A stretch of DNA of 60,000 nt from Hydractinia symbiolongicarpus (GCF_029227915.1 NC_079877.1:18464851-18524850), one strand, 5' to 3'. Shown: positions 31,588 through 44,872, numbered from the stretch's first letter. The notes: generated by a model not told the origin, from the letters alone. A program made the numbers and translations.

Positions 31588-33290
31588 TTACATGTCCGTT
31601 ATGATATCATTTTCGTCAATGAATGTAATATTTACTTCTTCTTTCTTTTCAGCTTCGTTTTTCGCGAATTCAACAGGATAAAGTTTGTTTATCGGTCTTA
31701 TTGTATGTGTGTTTCCATTGAGAACATATCTAACGACAGCTCCCCGTTTCTCACCGTCGCGTGATGGTACGAACTCTTTAACGACTCCCATTTTCCAATT
31801 TTGTCTCGGTTGCTTTGCTTCCTCAATTAAAACAACATCGTTGATTCGAATAGAAGTTTCACCACGTGATTTGCCAACTCTGTGATATTCGCGTAACTCT
31901 GTCAAATATTCGCATTTCCATCGATTCCAATAGTGGTTTATGATACGTTGCAAATGATCTTAACGTTGACATAAATCTTTTTCATTTTCATTGCTATCAA
32001 TATGCGAGGTTTCCAAATTAATTTTTCTCCCAAATAGTAAATGGTTAGGTGTTAATGGTTGCTCACCTATGTTTTCACACAAAAACGTCAGCGGTCTGTT
32101 AATAATAACTGCTTGAATTTTAGCTAGAACAGTCAGTAGTTCTTCATACGATAATCTGGTATTGTGTAAAATCTTCTTTAAACAACGTTTAACGGATCTT
32201 ACAAGTCTTTCGAACATCCCTCCCCACCAAGGAGCTTCTAAATTAAAATGCCATTTAATTCCTCGATTTGACGAAAATCGTTGCGTATCTTCGGCAATGA
32301 ATTGACTACCATTATCAGAAATAATTTCAGAGGGAATACCTTGTTCAATGAAGAATCGGCGAAAACTACGAATACAACCCGAAGACGAAGCATCAAGAAC
32401 TAAATCCAAATGTAAAGCTCTGGTACTGGTACAAGTAAATAAGAACACCCAAGCTTTATACATACTTCCACCATGATAAACATTTCGAACATATAAAGGC
32501 CCGGCATAGTCGAGACCAGTATGTTTAAACGGATGATGATTGGATAGTCGTGATTTCGGTAATGCTGGTGAAACAGGATACGAAACAGGATTTCCCTTCA
32601 TAATAACGACATAAATAGCACTGTCGGATTAACTGCTTTATGTAATTTCGTGCTTTTGGAATCCAAATTTCGATCTGATGGCATTAAGTGTTTCTTTCAA
32701 ACCATTATGCAAAACTTTAACATGATAATGCAAAATTACCAGCTTTGTTAAAGGATTGTAAAAATATCGGAAACTTAGTATCAAAGTCTAAAGGAGCGTT
32801 AGCGTCCCTTACAACGAATAATACCATCAATATTTTGAAATCGTAAATCTTTTTGTGACTGTTTGTAACTCGGAAGTTGAATTATATCTTTTTGCGCATA
32901 TTTAATCCAGAGTTTTTCTGCATGCAATTGCTCGTCCTTTGTAACAAATATATGTAAAACCAATTCTTCCTTACGACGCTTTTTTCTGAGGTTTCCAACA
33001 AATCGTAAAACCAATGCGGTAATTCGCAATAAACGTGTGTAATTAGAATATCGTGCTATGTTCATAAAATTTAAATCAATTTCTTCTTTGGTGCTCTCCT
33101 CTGATTCGTCGTTACCAACAATTAAACAAGTCGCATCATCAACCTTGAAATTACTGAAATTAAAACTCGAAGCTGAGATGTTAATGTAGCGCAAGAAATC
33201 AGGTCCTGAAAACCATAAGTTATTGTTTACCAACTCAGATACCAAACAACCTGTCGACAAAATATCCGCAGGATTTGCCTTTGACTCCAC
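31588..33290 (-). pseudogene. BEL/Pao RNase H end, integrase and DUF5641 tail, broken frames
   Basis: 33290-32799 carries ESKANPADILSTG, the end of RNase H. 32601-31960 carries the integrase core, with D in GLDYAGP, D in IISDNGSQF and E in WWGGMFERLVR, so the catalytic triad is present. 31953-31588 is the DUF5641 tail (YLTELREYH, WKMGVV, TIRPINKLYP) ending TAA. Breaks separate all three, and the zinc-binding part between 32799 and 32601 is degraded. Confidence 0.9.
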
Positions 33291-33296
33291 ATGAAA

Positions 33297-34851
33297 CTAA
33301 CTGTCCAGTGAAACTAAATCACGAATGATACCAACTCGCCGTTCGACAACCACCTCATACTTCTTATTAACATTTTTAATCGAATATAGAACAATAGACG
33401 AATCAATGCAACACCATGTCACAGAAATATCATAAACCAAACTCAACTCATCACGAACATACTTCATCAGCTTCGCTAACATCACTGCACCATACACCGC
33501 CAATCGAGGTATCGTGACCGGTTCGTAGAAAAACTACTATCAGCATGTTCGAACCTAAAATAAACACACGCACCGTAACCTTTCAAAGAAGCATCAGAAA
33601 ACCATGCAATTGTACATCAACAATATTCCCGCCATCGTAACATCGTGGTACATTCAAATGTCAAACACTTTTAAAATCATTGTACGTAACTAGCCACTCG
33701 TCCAAAACCTGTCCAATCAACTCGATGTCCCAACCAATTTTACCTACACAGTTTTTTTGAAACAATGTTTTTAATCGCATAACAATAGGGTTAATAAGAA
33801 CAAGAGGGTCATAAATGGAAGCGCTAAATTTAATCAATTGTCGTTTTGTCGGTATGTCCTTCGCTAACGATAAAATGTCGTCGAATGTGAATAAGAGCGA
33901 ATCTTTCTTTCCGGACATGTTACCAAGAACTTTGGTAACATGTCCGGTATGAGCAGCATGGGGTTTGGTAACTAATTGTTCCAACTCTTCGGAATTCGAA
34001 TAGAATTTATGCAGATTGAAATTTGCTTTAACGAGATGTTGTTTACATTTCTGGTAAAAATCATGTGCTGCATTAACAGTAGCGCCACCGGAAGTTAGAT
34101 CATCAACGTGAAGTGAACTCAATAACTTCTGTACAAAAAAGGATCAACATGATTCAGCATGCTTAATAAGAGTGGCACTAAGGAGGAATGGCGACAGACT
34201 TACACCATACAATACTCTACTCAATCTATAAATAACAATTTCTGCAGTTTTAATGTTTTGTTCTGATAAATTATGTAAATCTTTAAACCAAATAAAATGA
34301 ACAAAATCACGATCGGTTGAATGTAAACTAATTTGTAAAAATGCCTTCTCGATATCAGTAATGAAGGCTACTTTGTGAGATCGAAAGCGCAATAAAACGT
34401 TATATAAAGGCTCGGTTAAAGATGGTCCAGCATACAAACAATCATTAAATGAAGACAGTCCCACCGATTGTGAACTTGCATCGAATACCATGCGTACTTT
34501 GGTGCTTGGTTTATCATCACGAATGACTGGTCGGTGTGGTAAATAGTGAACTTGTCTTATGGCACAATCGTTGTTGGTAACTCTTTCAATGACACCTTGT
34601 TCAAGCTGTTCTTTGAGGATACTGTTATAATTTTGCAATAATTTGGGATTATTTTTCAATTTATGCCTCAATGATTCAAGTCTCTTTAAAGAAACACAAT
34701 ATTCATAAGGGAGCACATCGTGATCATCCTTAAAAGGCAGCCGCACCTCATAACGTTTAGTCTGCGCGCTGAATTTAACATTTTCACAAAAATTTTCAGC
34801 AGCTGGTTGATTCTCGATACCAGCGTTTCCGAAGGACCAAAACTTTTCCAA
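33297..34851 (-). pseudogene. BEL/Pao reverse transcriptase / RNase H, broken frames
   Basis: Frames 34851-34144, 34122-33661 and 33503-33297 are consecutive pieces. The first carries the linker QLEQGVIERV, then VRMVFDASS and AFITDIEKAFLQI (RT motif A aspartate). The second carries LHVDDL, the Pao YVDD box with H for Y, then the connection toward RNase H. The third carries RNase H sequence. Frame breaks lie at about 34130 and between 33661 and 33503. Confidence 0.88.
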
Positions 34852-35149
34852 CTAATTATCCAACTTATCTTGGACAAACTCAGGACCAATCTTCAATACA
34901 TTTGCTACCAAGACGGCACTTCTACTACCTTCACCTGACCTTATTCGCCCACTTACAATATATCCAAACTTTGAATTTAAAGCAACTGGCCCATCCTCAC
35001 CCCGAACTATACCACCATAAAAAATTTCCAATAATTATCAGCACCCAACAAGACATCCACCTTCAAATCTCTATTATTGCAGTTACTGTCAGCTAAACGT
35101 AAGTCTTTCAAGTGTTTATACTTCAAACAATCGTTAAAATTCTGTCCTG

Positions 35150-35362
35150 TTAAAGGATGACAATATTTTTCACATAACAATCAGCGTTGATTTTATCTCC
35201 ATTTAAACCGATCACTGAAAACTGCACCCTATCTAAAGTTTCTTTGAACGAATGTTTACCAAAAATACGGATGCAAATCTCACGCTTACCAACAACCTTT
35301 AATTGCAATTTTTCACATAACTCTGGCGATATGTAACTTAATTGGGAACAGTTATCGAACAA
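35150..35362 (-). pseudogene. BEL/Pao aspartic protease fragment (DUF1758/A17-like)
   Basis: 70-residue frame starting FDNCSQLSYISPELCEKL. It corresponds to the D-S/T-G-S active-site region of Pao proteases, with N-C-S here in place of the usual S/T-G-S. The replacement and the frame break suggest loss of activity. About 300 bp separate it from the RT frame. Confidence 0.7.
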
Positions 35363-36639
35363 AATTCTCGTGTTCTCAATTTTTGAAGGATCAGTACAAC
35401 TTTAACTTTAGCGGTTTGCAAACAACTAATCTTAGAATAGCAAGACTTGGCTAAATGTCCACCTTTCAAACAAACAAAACATCTCTTCTTGTCACGTAAC
35501 ACGTTTTTCCTTGCGTCGAAATTAGTGATTATTCGGCATTGTTGTGAGTTATGCGATTTGTCACAAAATATGCATCTATAATTATTCTGATTATTCTGAT
35601 GATTGCGATAATTATGCTGATTGTGCGGAAGATCACGGTTCGATTGATGTGAATAGTGAACTGGTAATGCCGATGATGAAAACGGGTTGTTATCATGTGG
35701 CTGTTGTAAAGAATATGCAGATTTCTCACGAACTTCGATCTCCGATTTTAACGCTCTTAAAACTAACTTTATATCCCAGCAATCTTTGTCGTTAAATTGA
35801 CGACTAATAATTAAATTAAGCTCTTCTGGAAGTTTCGACATAAGTACTGGTATTAATAGCGGACCATAATTTTCAGACGTGACATCTAAATTTTCCAGAC
35901 TTCTCACTTGTGTCTCAACGTTGTCAAATACATTACGCAATGTTTCTATGTTAGTTAAGTTATTCGCCTGTTCAAGTTTCAGTATTTTTCTCATATGTGC
36001 TGAAATAAGTAACTGTTTATTATACCTCTCTTTCAGTAAATCAACAACGGTTTTATAATTTTCATTGCTAAGTCTAAACCCAGCGATACAACTTGCAGCG
36101 GGACCTTCTACTAGATTTTTTAAATAGGTCATTTTTTGAACGTCGGAAATATCGTCATTAGTGTGTACGGCACATTCAAAGCTATGCCAGAAAGTTGACC
36201 AGTTTTCCGGATGCCCATCAAAGGGCTGTAAATGTAAGCGAGGCAATTTTATTAGTTTACTGTGGCTGAAAGTGCTTCCTGCTTCAGAAAAATCTTTTTT
36301 GGCTGATCGTTTTTCTAAAAATGATTCAAACAGACGAATTTTATTCTTTAACATCATCATTTCTTCCGTATCTTCTTCCTTGTCGATATCATCCTGCTCT
36401 GTCAAGCAATCCATAATCGATTCGTTTAGTTCTGCAACTTTCGCTATTTTTTCCATCAAAGTATCACGGATCGACTCAATTTGACGAACATCTGCAACAT
36501 TATCGGTATATGACGATATAATTGTCTCTCCCTTTGTAATTAATTTGTTCGCAGTTCTAACAACAGACTTTCTAACTTCGTTGTACTTCGCGAAATCATT
36601 TTTAAAATCAAAACAACACCAAACTTTAAACCAAACCAA
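35338..36639 (-). CDS. BEL/Pao Gag-like polyprotein N-terminus (433 aa frame)
   Basis: Open frame with an N-terminal coiled-coil/acidic region and the central DUF1759-type capsid block (LPRLHLQPFDGHPENWSTFW). Two zinc-knuckle-like motifs follow: CIFCDKSHNSQQC and CFVCLKGGHLAKSC. It leaves frame just before the protease part (overlap 35338-35362), where most BEL elements continue as one polyprotein, so a frameshift is likely. Confidence 0.9.
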   Translation of the reverse strand: MVWFKVWCCFDFKNDFAKYNEVRKSVVRTANKLITKGETIISSYTDNVADVRQIESIRDTLMEKIAKVAELNESIMDCLTEQDDIDKEEDTEEMMMLKNKIRLFESFLEKRSAKKDFSEAGSTFSHSKLIKLPRLHLQPFDGHPENWSTFWHSFECAVHTNDDISDVQKMTYLKNLVEGPAASCIAGFRLSNENYKTVVDLLKERYNKQLLISAHMRKILKLEQANNLTNIETLRNVFDNVETQVRSLENLDVTSENYGPLLIPVLMSKLPEELNLIISRQFNDKDCWDIKLVLRALKSEIEVREKSAYSLQQPHDNNPFSSSALPVHYSHQSNRDLPHNQHNYRNHQNNQNNYRCIFCDKSHNSQQCRIITNFDARKNVLRDKKRCFVCLKGGHLAKSCYSKISCLQTAKVKVVLILQKLRTREFCSITVPN

Positions 36640-36713
36640 TAAAAATCAGACAACTAAAAACCACTAAATAAAACCATAGATACATAAGCAAAGTATCTCT
36701 CCGAGGGCTCCAA

Positions 36714-36874
36714 TGAATTTCCAGATAAATTCGGATACAAATAAAACTTTAATTTAAAACGTGACTATATTTTTAAAGAACGAAATCTAAACTAACATGT
36801 GCGAAAATATAAATAAATACATAATAAGAGCAGCTAGAGGACTGGGGAAGATATAAACAAATATGGTAACCCCA
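36714..36874 (-). repeat. 5' LTR of the BEL/Pao element
   Basis: 161 bp. Minus strand runs TGGGGTTACC to GGAAATTCA and contains a TTTTATTTGTATCC region. Flanked on its outer side by CTGAT. Confidence 0.9.
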
Positions 36875-36879
36875 CTGAT

Positions 36880-39485
36880 TAAGTGTTTTAGTTTGTTGAG
36901 AAAATCAAATGATGTCTAAATATCTAAATTCCCCAAGTCACCTGTTTTTTTAAATCCTTCCCTTGCGTTAGATGTATTCTTGCTATGGGCGTCCAACAAC
37001 GTCATTAAGACATTGTGACTGCGTACATACTGCCATAAATGTAAGTTGAGTTTATACAATGCTAAATTAACTCTAATGTTTAATGTTGCTTTTAAAGTGA
37101 AATTGTAAGCTGGGAGTTGCATTTTAAATTGTGGAAGTTGATATATGACAACTGATATTTATTAAATATTTTTGTGGGAAAAGAAATTAAAACATTCTTT
37201 GTTATCTCATCTTATCTGGTTGAAGGTAGTCTGCGTCTAATCAATGTTGGCACGGGGATGTAATTTGAAGACAAAGGTATGTATGAGGCAGAAGCGCGTC
37301 TTATTCCAACCTCGCAACAACGTTTTATTGGTCCTGGTAGGTTTTTTAAAACATTATTGAATTTTGTTCTCCTGGAAAATACTGGCAAGCTAGCTAATAA
37401 ACTATTATACATATAGCCATGCTAAAACAAAATGTGACAATATGTAACTCAAAATATCACACACGTAAAACTTTCATTTATTTTTCCTTTTATTTCATAG
37501 AAGTTATGGTTAAGCTCAGTTATATTTTGTGAAAGATGGATTACAAAACTTATAAAGTATAGCAAGCAAATTGAAACAGTCACCTGATGTCATTCTTCGA
37601 GAATAACTGTAAAAAAGTGTTCTGGAAATCCATCGTCAATGTCAACGTGAAAAAGGTTGGCATTTTTACATCTAGTTTTTTAATTTTTTGAAAGGCGACT
37701 AGTCGTTTCTATTGAAAAAAGTGTGTAAATTGCACATGTTTATTTCATATTTAGAACAGTTTCATTACACAGGTATTCATAAAATGTTCCACATTGCAAT
37801 AATCATGTAAACAATAAACTTTAACTTCAAATTTTCATAGTGTTTCATAAACTAAAAAGCAATCGCATCAAAATTTTATGTTACCGAATAAGCTGGCTGA
37901 AAAAGAACAATGAGTTCTTTTCTCCAGCTCCTTCTCCACTGTTAACTTATTAGCATTTAAATAAACTCGTGGTAATCGAGCCCGACTTTCAACTTTTCTA
38001 AGATCTTTTCCACCAGCTTTTATTTTTACAACTGACTGTATATGATAAGCAAGTCATAGTCTCCATAGAGTGATGTCAAGTTACAGCTTAATAAAGTCTG
38101 ACAAATTTCTTCTTATTTAACTGTGCATTAAGCTCCTTGTAAATACTTTAAAAAAATATTTTTCACCAGTAATTTGACATGCATATTTAATAATTAAACA
38201 ATAACAAGTGAACACTTGATAATTTCAATAAAAATTCCACTTGAACCTCCCATGACAATTAAAGCTGAAACACTATTATACTCTATAGTAAATGTGAAAC
38301 AAAACGATTTAAAAGCTTTGGGAATTATTTTGCAATTTGACATTTTTAATACAAAATTAAGAAGTAAAGTTCTACAATATTTGTCATCACATGAAAGTTA
38401 AAGGCGGTATGCCAATCATAAAAGATTATAAAATTTACCTTTAAAATATATGAACCTTATCCTTGCGTGAGCACCTAATAATAGGAAGATTAAGCAACAA
38501 ATGTATCAGCAACAAATGTATCAGCAACAACGAATATATTTGCAATCAACGCTTTTTTTAAAAAAAAAGGAAAATATAAATTTAACTAAAGTCACGTTTT
38601 TCAAATAGTGACAGCTAATATTTTAATGGTTCAGGTGTTCTTTTAGGTTTGTACTCCAATAACAATTTCTCTGATGTAGATACCCAAACCCTGACTCTAG
38701 TTTCAGAACACTTCCAAAAAAATTGTACATACAACCATAGTCCACGTTGAAGTTATAAACATTTTAACACATAACAATGGCACTGAGAAAAAAGTACTGA
38801 AAACAGGCTGAGACCAAGTATCCATATCTTAGACAAGGTAAAATAATTTGAGCTAACAGGTGGTACATTTTCTTTCCTGATGATTTGTAGCTTTTGTAGA
38901 AAAAAGGCCAGTTCTAAGATAGTTGGTGTTGTGCAGCATACGTTTAAATGAGCTATTTTTGCCTAGTTAGTGCTGTAAAAGACCCATAAAACCTCTTAAA
39001 TCTCTAATGTACTTATATGATTTCTGCAGTGCATTTTGTCACATTTTCATGTGCACCATATTGTCTAGGTGAAGATTTTGGGCTTTCATAAGTGTGAAAT
39101 ATTTCTAAAAAAAACTTAAATCTATTTTATTTTAAACAAAACCTAACTTAATTCAACGTTTTTACAACACTTAAGAAGCTAGTATACTGATCTTTATAGT
39201 CACACATTGGACTCAGAGAGATATTTAACATGTTCAAAAAAGTGGAACATTTTATTTTTTGCTTTTTTTGAATTTTTAAAAAAGAAGTGTAAATATCTCA
39301 GGCTTATACTTTATAATTTTTGCCTCAAACTTTTAGTGTTAATTTTACAAGGTTAGACAATCTATTATAGTAACTTTTTATTGTTTTTTGAAGTGAGATT
39401 TCTAGGTTCACAAGCATTTGTATTCATCTTGCAATAAGGTAGTTTGTGTGCCACTTTTCGAAAAATATTATTGCCAAAAAATGTT
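36880..39485. other. AT-rich region, no gene or element recognised
   Basis: Short frames at 36916-37122 and 37212-37412 (minus) show no known domain. A small CAACAAATGTATCAG repeat lies near 38500. Nothing else supported. Confidence 0.4.
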
Positions 39486-39677
39486 CAGGGGCGGATTTAG
39501 ACTTCTGTCACTTTGGCACTTGCCTAAGTAGAAATTGCCAATGAGAAAATCGTGTGTATCTAAAACTAGTAATTTGTTTAAAGCAACGCAAAATTTTATT
39601 ATAAGCGTTTAATAAGATTCCTTTGCACCCAGGATCCGAGTTATTAATTTTGTGTCCACTCAGGAGTGTTCGCTCTA

Positions 39678-41185
39678 TGGCACTCCAAAGTCACATTAAT
39701 ACAGTTACCTTAAAATAACAAGTGCTATCTTAAGATAACTCTAATAATGTGATTTTGGAATGCGTGAATATCAACATTAATGCCCTGACTGTAAGATAAC
39801 TCAAGTTATCTTAAGATAACAACTTATCAGAGAAATATTGTAAAATTTCTTGATCAAGGTAACATTAACGATTTTTCTAACTTTGATATTAGCGCTATCT
39901 TAAGTTAACTAAAGTTATCTTAATGTGGCAGTAACCCTTTTTTAGCTGTCCAAATAACTGAAATATTTACTCAGTGTTTTATTTATACCATTTTTTTTAC
40001 TATTTCCTGAAAATATAGGCCTTAATACATAATAAAATGATTTTAACTTAACACTAAAATTGCTGAGTCACCAGAAAAATCAGCTTCTACGAGCTCCAAC
40101 TTTTTACAATCTCGTTATTTTTCATCAGCTTCTGTTTCTAAATGAACCTTGGGTTAACCCTGTTAGAACGGTGTGGGGTTTTTTTTTGTTCATTCTTATT
40201 TTTTTAACAATAGCCTTTTGTTTTTTTAAAAAGATTCTTTGTTAGCATCCCCTGCTGCATCGAACGCTGTTAAAAGAAAAATATTCCGAATAAAAAGATT
40301 TCCGCACACCGTCTCATGGCTGCATGACTCACCAAGCATATCTGAAAATTTTAAAGTAAAACGAAAATCCTATCGAAAGTTAAAGCTCGTGTAGTGTAGC
40401 AAAATGAAGATCGTCTTAAATTTCTACGTAATGCGCCATCTTTGTTGTTATTAACGTTTCTCTTTAATACCTACGTCATTTCTTACTGTACAACTTCGCA
40501 AGCGCTAGACTTAAACTATATTTGGCAAAACTAATTAATTATTCATGATTTTTTTTTAAAGAGGAATTCTTGAGGCTGAATAATTTTGGTGAAAGATAAT
40601 AGTATTTTAGCCATGAAATCGTGACAAGTGTGCTATAACAGAAAAATATGGATATATAGTCTGAAAATAAAATTTCGTAATTAAGTACGTAAAAAAAAAA
40701 AATTCCGATTTTTAAAAAGGTTACTGCCACCTTAAGATTGCGAGAAAACTGGGGATTACTCAATCTCTGCAAAACTAAAACGTGTTTTAAGATTTAGCAG
40801 CAACTGGGAAAGTACGGAATATTGCCAAAATTAGTTAATTTTTTGGGGAATTACCTGATTACTTGGTGCATATGTCTAGGGGCTAACAACAAACCTCCTG
40901 GCTTAGTAGTAACCACGGGCAACACGACAAAAACAAGTAATGAAAGTACTGACTGCTTGTAATTGTTATTTATTGCGTAATTTAACGCGTTTGAAACGAA
41001 GATAACACAAGTTAGGAAAATATGGTTAAAATGTGTTAATAACACCTGTAATATTAACTTGAGTTATCTTACAATCAGGACATTATAGTGAATATTCATG
41101 CATTCCAAAATCACATTAATAGAGTTATCTTAAGATAGCACTCGTTATCTTAAGATAACTGTAATAATGTGACTTTGGAATGCCA
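39678..41185. mobile_element. 1.5 kb element with ~150 bp TIRs and TA duplication
   Basis: Termini TGGCACTCCAAAGTCACATT at left and the inverse at right, similarity running about 150 bp inward. The termini include repeated palindromes TTATCTTAAGATAA. TA flanks at 39676-39677 and 41186-41187. Copy 1 of the hAT-like element supplies the unoccupied site. TA duplication suggests a Tc1/mariner-type or related element; no transposase seen. Confidence 0.8.
39924..40731. mobile_element. 808 bp TTAA element (GGTGGCAGTAACC family), third nesting level
   Basis: Termini TGTGGCAGTAACC and GGTTACTGCCACC. TTAA at 39920-39923 and 40732-40735. Inserted within the 1.5 kb element. A relic of the same family is at 12853-15760, and one terminus occurs at 47577-47593. 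Non-autonomous by appearance. Confidence 0.8.
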
Positions 41186-43507
41186 TACAACTCTCCTTCG
41201 ATGTGCTTTAGTGAAGTACTATGGTTTTCAGGGTAGTCGAACTACATTTTGCCACATTTCGCAGATTTTGTTGCTCTTGATTCCTTTGTTTTCTGCCGTA
41301 AAAACATTCGTGTAGACTTTTGGACCCTCTTAAAACAAAAGAATTATGACGTTAAAAAGAATCTAGTTGAAGTGTGGACTTTTGGACTTCGTTAAAACAA
41401 AAGAATTTGTGACGTCAAGAAAAATCTCGCCGAAGTCGTTAAAATTTACTGTAAAAGAAAATTGATATTAGGGGATGGGTGCGTAGGAATAATTTGCCTT
41501 TCCTATTGTTATTGCCTCGCAGTAGCCGGTCTGCTTGATAAGTTCGGCTAAGTTCGGTGAGCTGCAATTTTTTGCTTCCAATTCAACATGTCTACTGAAA
41601 GAAGGCTAAGGAATCGTTTGTATTGACTTGGTGAAACATTACCGGAAAAATTTATTCTCTGTGTCGCCTGTGATTGCAGAAGAAAAGCAGTTTGGCAGAA
41701 AAACAGGCTTTGACTTAACAAAAATAATAGCATAAACTCAATGATTACGCTTTCAGGTACATCTGTTTACTTTTAATTCCATTGATTTTAGAGTAAGATA
41801 CTGTGCTAGCAAGTGTGAACATAAAACTGTTTATAGTTTCACTTTTAACAAATTTGAAAAAGCTTTGTGTCAAATTCAAAAGAGCTTTATGTTGTCTTGG
41901 GTTTCTTATTAATTTAAGTCGAGACATTTTACAACAAGACAATAATCTAATAGCTAGCTAGCTGGTCACTTTTTGTAGCTGGTAAAGGTGTAATGTAAAA
42001 CAATTTGTTGACTTCATAACAACTTTGTATGTTTACTTTTGTAGATTCAAAGCTTCTTGCAATAGACACCTTTTTCAAAATGCCAAAAGGCCAAGGAAGA
42101 GAACACTAGTTTTGGGAGAAAGACTTTGACAAGACTTATGTTTTGGTTTAAAATCTCGAGCCTGGTATCGAAATAATTCCTGAAAATGGTGCCAATTATA
42201 TACAATTCGAATAAGAAAAAGGCATAGTTTAATTTAATGGGTGAAATGACAAATGTTTTTTTTCACATTTTCACTAAAGTTGTCATGCTGATAGACATGG
42301 AAAATGTATGTGGTTCTACCAATATGGCGAAAATGAGTTAGCATATATACTTATTACCACCCTATCCAGATGGACACAAAAATGTGTAATAATGTAGTTA
42401 ACGATATGTTCTTAAATGATTTTGTTTTGTTAAAAATTTAAAGTATTTATAGTAATTATCGCATAACAGCTACAAGTTACTTCCAAGTTTGATTTAACAT
42501 TTTAAAAGTCCGAGCCAGAAATGGTTACCGAAGAATAAGAATAGTGTTTTTCTTGCTGTTAGGCTAATAGGGCTAAATAATTAATAGGGCTAGATCAGTG
42601 TTCATTCTTTGGTTTTTGTGTTGTAAGTTTGTTTTTAATTAGCTATTGCTGCTTAAAAATCCGAATTTTAAGTAGCTACTTTTACCTGTACAAAATCTTG
42701 ATATAATCTTTCCATTTTTTATTGTATTTATTTGTTGTAGTTTATGTTGTTGTTACTATGATCTAATAATACAAATAAAGCCTATTCTTGTGCTGCTTAT
42801 TTTTCTTTCAGGCCTCCTTTTTCATGTTATTAAATGTTTTGAATAGACTAAATATGAAAAGTTTTTATTAGTAATATATACCGTTTTGCATTGCCGAATT
42901 ATAAGAATTATGTATGTCTTTTTTACCGAATCTAGTTTCCGAAAATTTATAGCCCCAATATTAGTAAAGAGCTATTATATTCACCCATAACTTGCAAAAA
43001 CGAGCCTGCAAATACTTTTCCGGATGTGGAAGAAAGAAGTTTTGCTGGGTAGCTAATTTTAGCCTTAATTCTTCTGGAAAAAAATTATTTGGCTTTCTTT
43101 TAAAAATTTTATGATTTTTTTCCAAATAACATGTAAGAATTAGACTTGTAAAGGTCCTGTCTGCTGCATTGTGGAGTGCTGCAATAGGTAAATAAGCTAA
43201 AGCTTCTGCCGCCCCCCAAGACCCCATCTTATTTGACACGCGCAATTTTCGCCACGCAAAAGTTGCGTGTTGACTTTGCTTCGCTTCGCAAATCCGCCCC
43301 TGTAAGTGAAAGAAAATCATGGTATGAATGTGAAAACAACAAGCTTACGTTTTGAAATAATTATTTGATTTCTTTTTAAGTGTAAGCAACTGAAGATAAA
43401 TACAACAAAAAACAACAAAGATATATTAAGTATAACTTACTGCATAAAAAACCCATATTAGTGAAGAAGTTGGGCTTAAAATGCAAATGGAACTACTCTA
43501 GTGTACA

Positions 43508-44872
43508 TCTCTATCTCTATAAAAATAAGAAGTGTGTCTGTCTGCCTGTAAAAGGCAAAGCGGATAACTTCATTTTCCTTTGATATAGCCGAAAAAGTGA
43601 TGTCTCAAATGTTAATCGACAAATTTAACGTTGGGACGTCAATAACACTAACTTAAAGTCAATATCTTATATTAAATTAAAGAAGCCATTACATTGCACA
43701 AAACTTTGAGGCTAAATAATTTGGAAACAAGGTGGTGACGTCAGTGATTTTTCACCGCGTGGGTAACTAGGGACCACTTGGGACAAATTAGGGTGAGTTT
43801 CCCAGATATGGGTGCCCGAATCTGTTTCGGAATGGACAGGTTGATAACGTCATCACAAAATCTTTAAACCCCAAATCTCTGCAACCGTTTGTCAAAATAT
43901 ACATGATCCTGTACATTTCTTGATCAGCGTTTCAAGATCTATATGATGAAAGCAAGTATATAAATTTATAATAAAATATTTTTGTGCGTTTTGACAAATC
44001 TTTACTGACATCAGCAAAATTTTTAAACACTTATATCTCATTAACCGTTCATCAAAACCACATGATCATATACATTTTCTTGATCAGCGCTTTAAGCTGT
44101 ACACAATAGAGGCAACGTGAAAACAAGCTTCTAAATTATCTTTTTTGTGGATGGTTTGCTGACGTCGTGAAAATTCAAATAACGGTACTTTTTCATTTTT
44201 ATACTGCCTTAGTGGATAGTTCCACGGGCTTTATCGACTATTAATAATATAATACAGAGAGTGTTTCTGCGTGTTTGTAACAGGCAAATTGGATGTGCTC
44301 ATTTTCCTATGATGTAGCCGAAAGTTTATGTCTGAGATGTTAAATTTTCTTACCTTACGGCGCGACGTCAACATCACAACTTTAACGTCATTATCTTACT
44401 TTAAATTAATGAAGCCATTACAGTGCACTTGAAACTTTTAGGCCAAATAACTTGGAAACGAGGTGGTGACTTCAGTCATTTTTTACTGCGAGGGTAACTA
44501 GGCATCACCTAAACCAATTTGGATAAGTGTCCCAAACCTGGGTGCCTGAATTCGTTTCGGAATAGACGGGTTGATGACGTCATCAAAATCCTTTGAACCA
44601 CAATATTTTCGTAACCGTTTGTCAAGATCAGCATTTCAAGATCTATACGATGAAAAAACCTTTAAACCCCAATATCTCTGCAACCATTTGTCAAGGATAC
44701 ATGATCCTATACATTTTCTTGATAGCCATTTGAAGCTCTACGCAATAGAGGCAACGGCTAAACAAATGTCTAAAAAAATCTTTTTTTAACATTTGTTAGA
44801 CTTTGCTGACGTCATCGAAATTCAATAAGTGGATTTTTCCAGGGCCTTATTGACTAGTATTTATATATTATA
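43508..44872 (-). repeat. Two reversed units of the 740 bp repeat family
   Basis: Units at about 43508-44240 and 44247-44872. In reverse they show the same landmarks as the 17-22 kb array: CTGTCTGCCTGT start, ACGCGTGGGTAACTAGGGACC-like block, GACGTCATCA, and closing GTGGA..CCACGGGC..TCGACTA. TGACGTCA occurs at about 43735, 44574 and 44811. Confidence 0.85.

Larger units (their letters stand above)
31274..36874 (-). mobile_element. BEL/Pao LTR retrotransposon, complete but mutated
   Basis: LTRs at 36714-36874 (5') and 31274-31486 (3'), TG..CA ends, with a perfect 5 bp duplication CTGAT at 31269-31273 and 36875-36879. Next to the 5' LTR the minus strand reads TTGGAGCCCTCGG, a likely tRNA primer site. 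Before the 3' LTR is the polypurine run AGGGGGGAGGA. Between them lie gag, protease, RT, RNase H and integrase in BEL/Pao order. Several frame breaks make it inactive. The first ~102 bp of the two LTRs differ at only about 3 sites, so the insertion is fairly young. Confidence 0.93.
39486..43302. mobile_element. hAT-like TIR element, copy 2, with nested insertions
   Basis: CAGGGGCGGATTTAG at 39486 and the inverse ending CCGCCCCTG at 43302. It aligns in reverse orientation to 10094-12471 once the 1508 bp insertion at 39678-41185 is set aside (about 2309 versus 2378 bp). Flanking bases (ATGTT / TAAGT) do not form a clean duplication. No transposase frame. Confidence 0.8.

Noticed and set aside
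31685-36484. Several plus-strand frames inside the BEL/Pao element
   Set aside because: They are antisense shadows of gag, RT and integrase, which carry all the known motifs on the minus strand.
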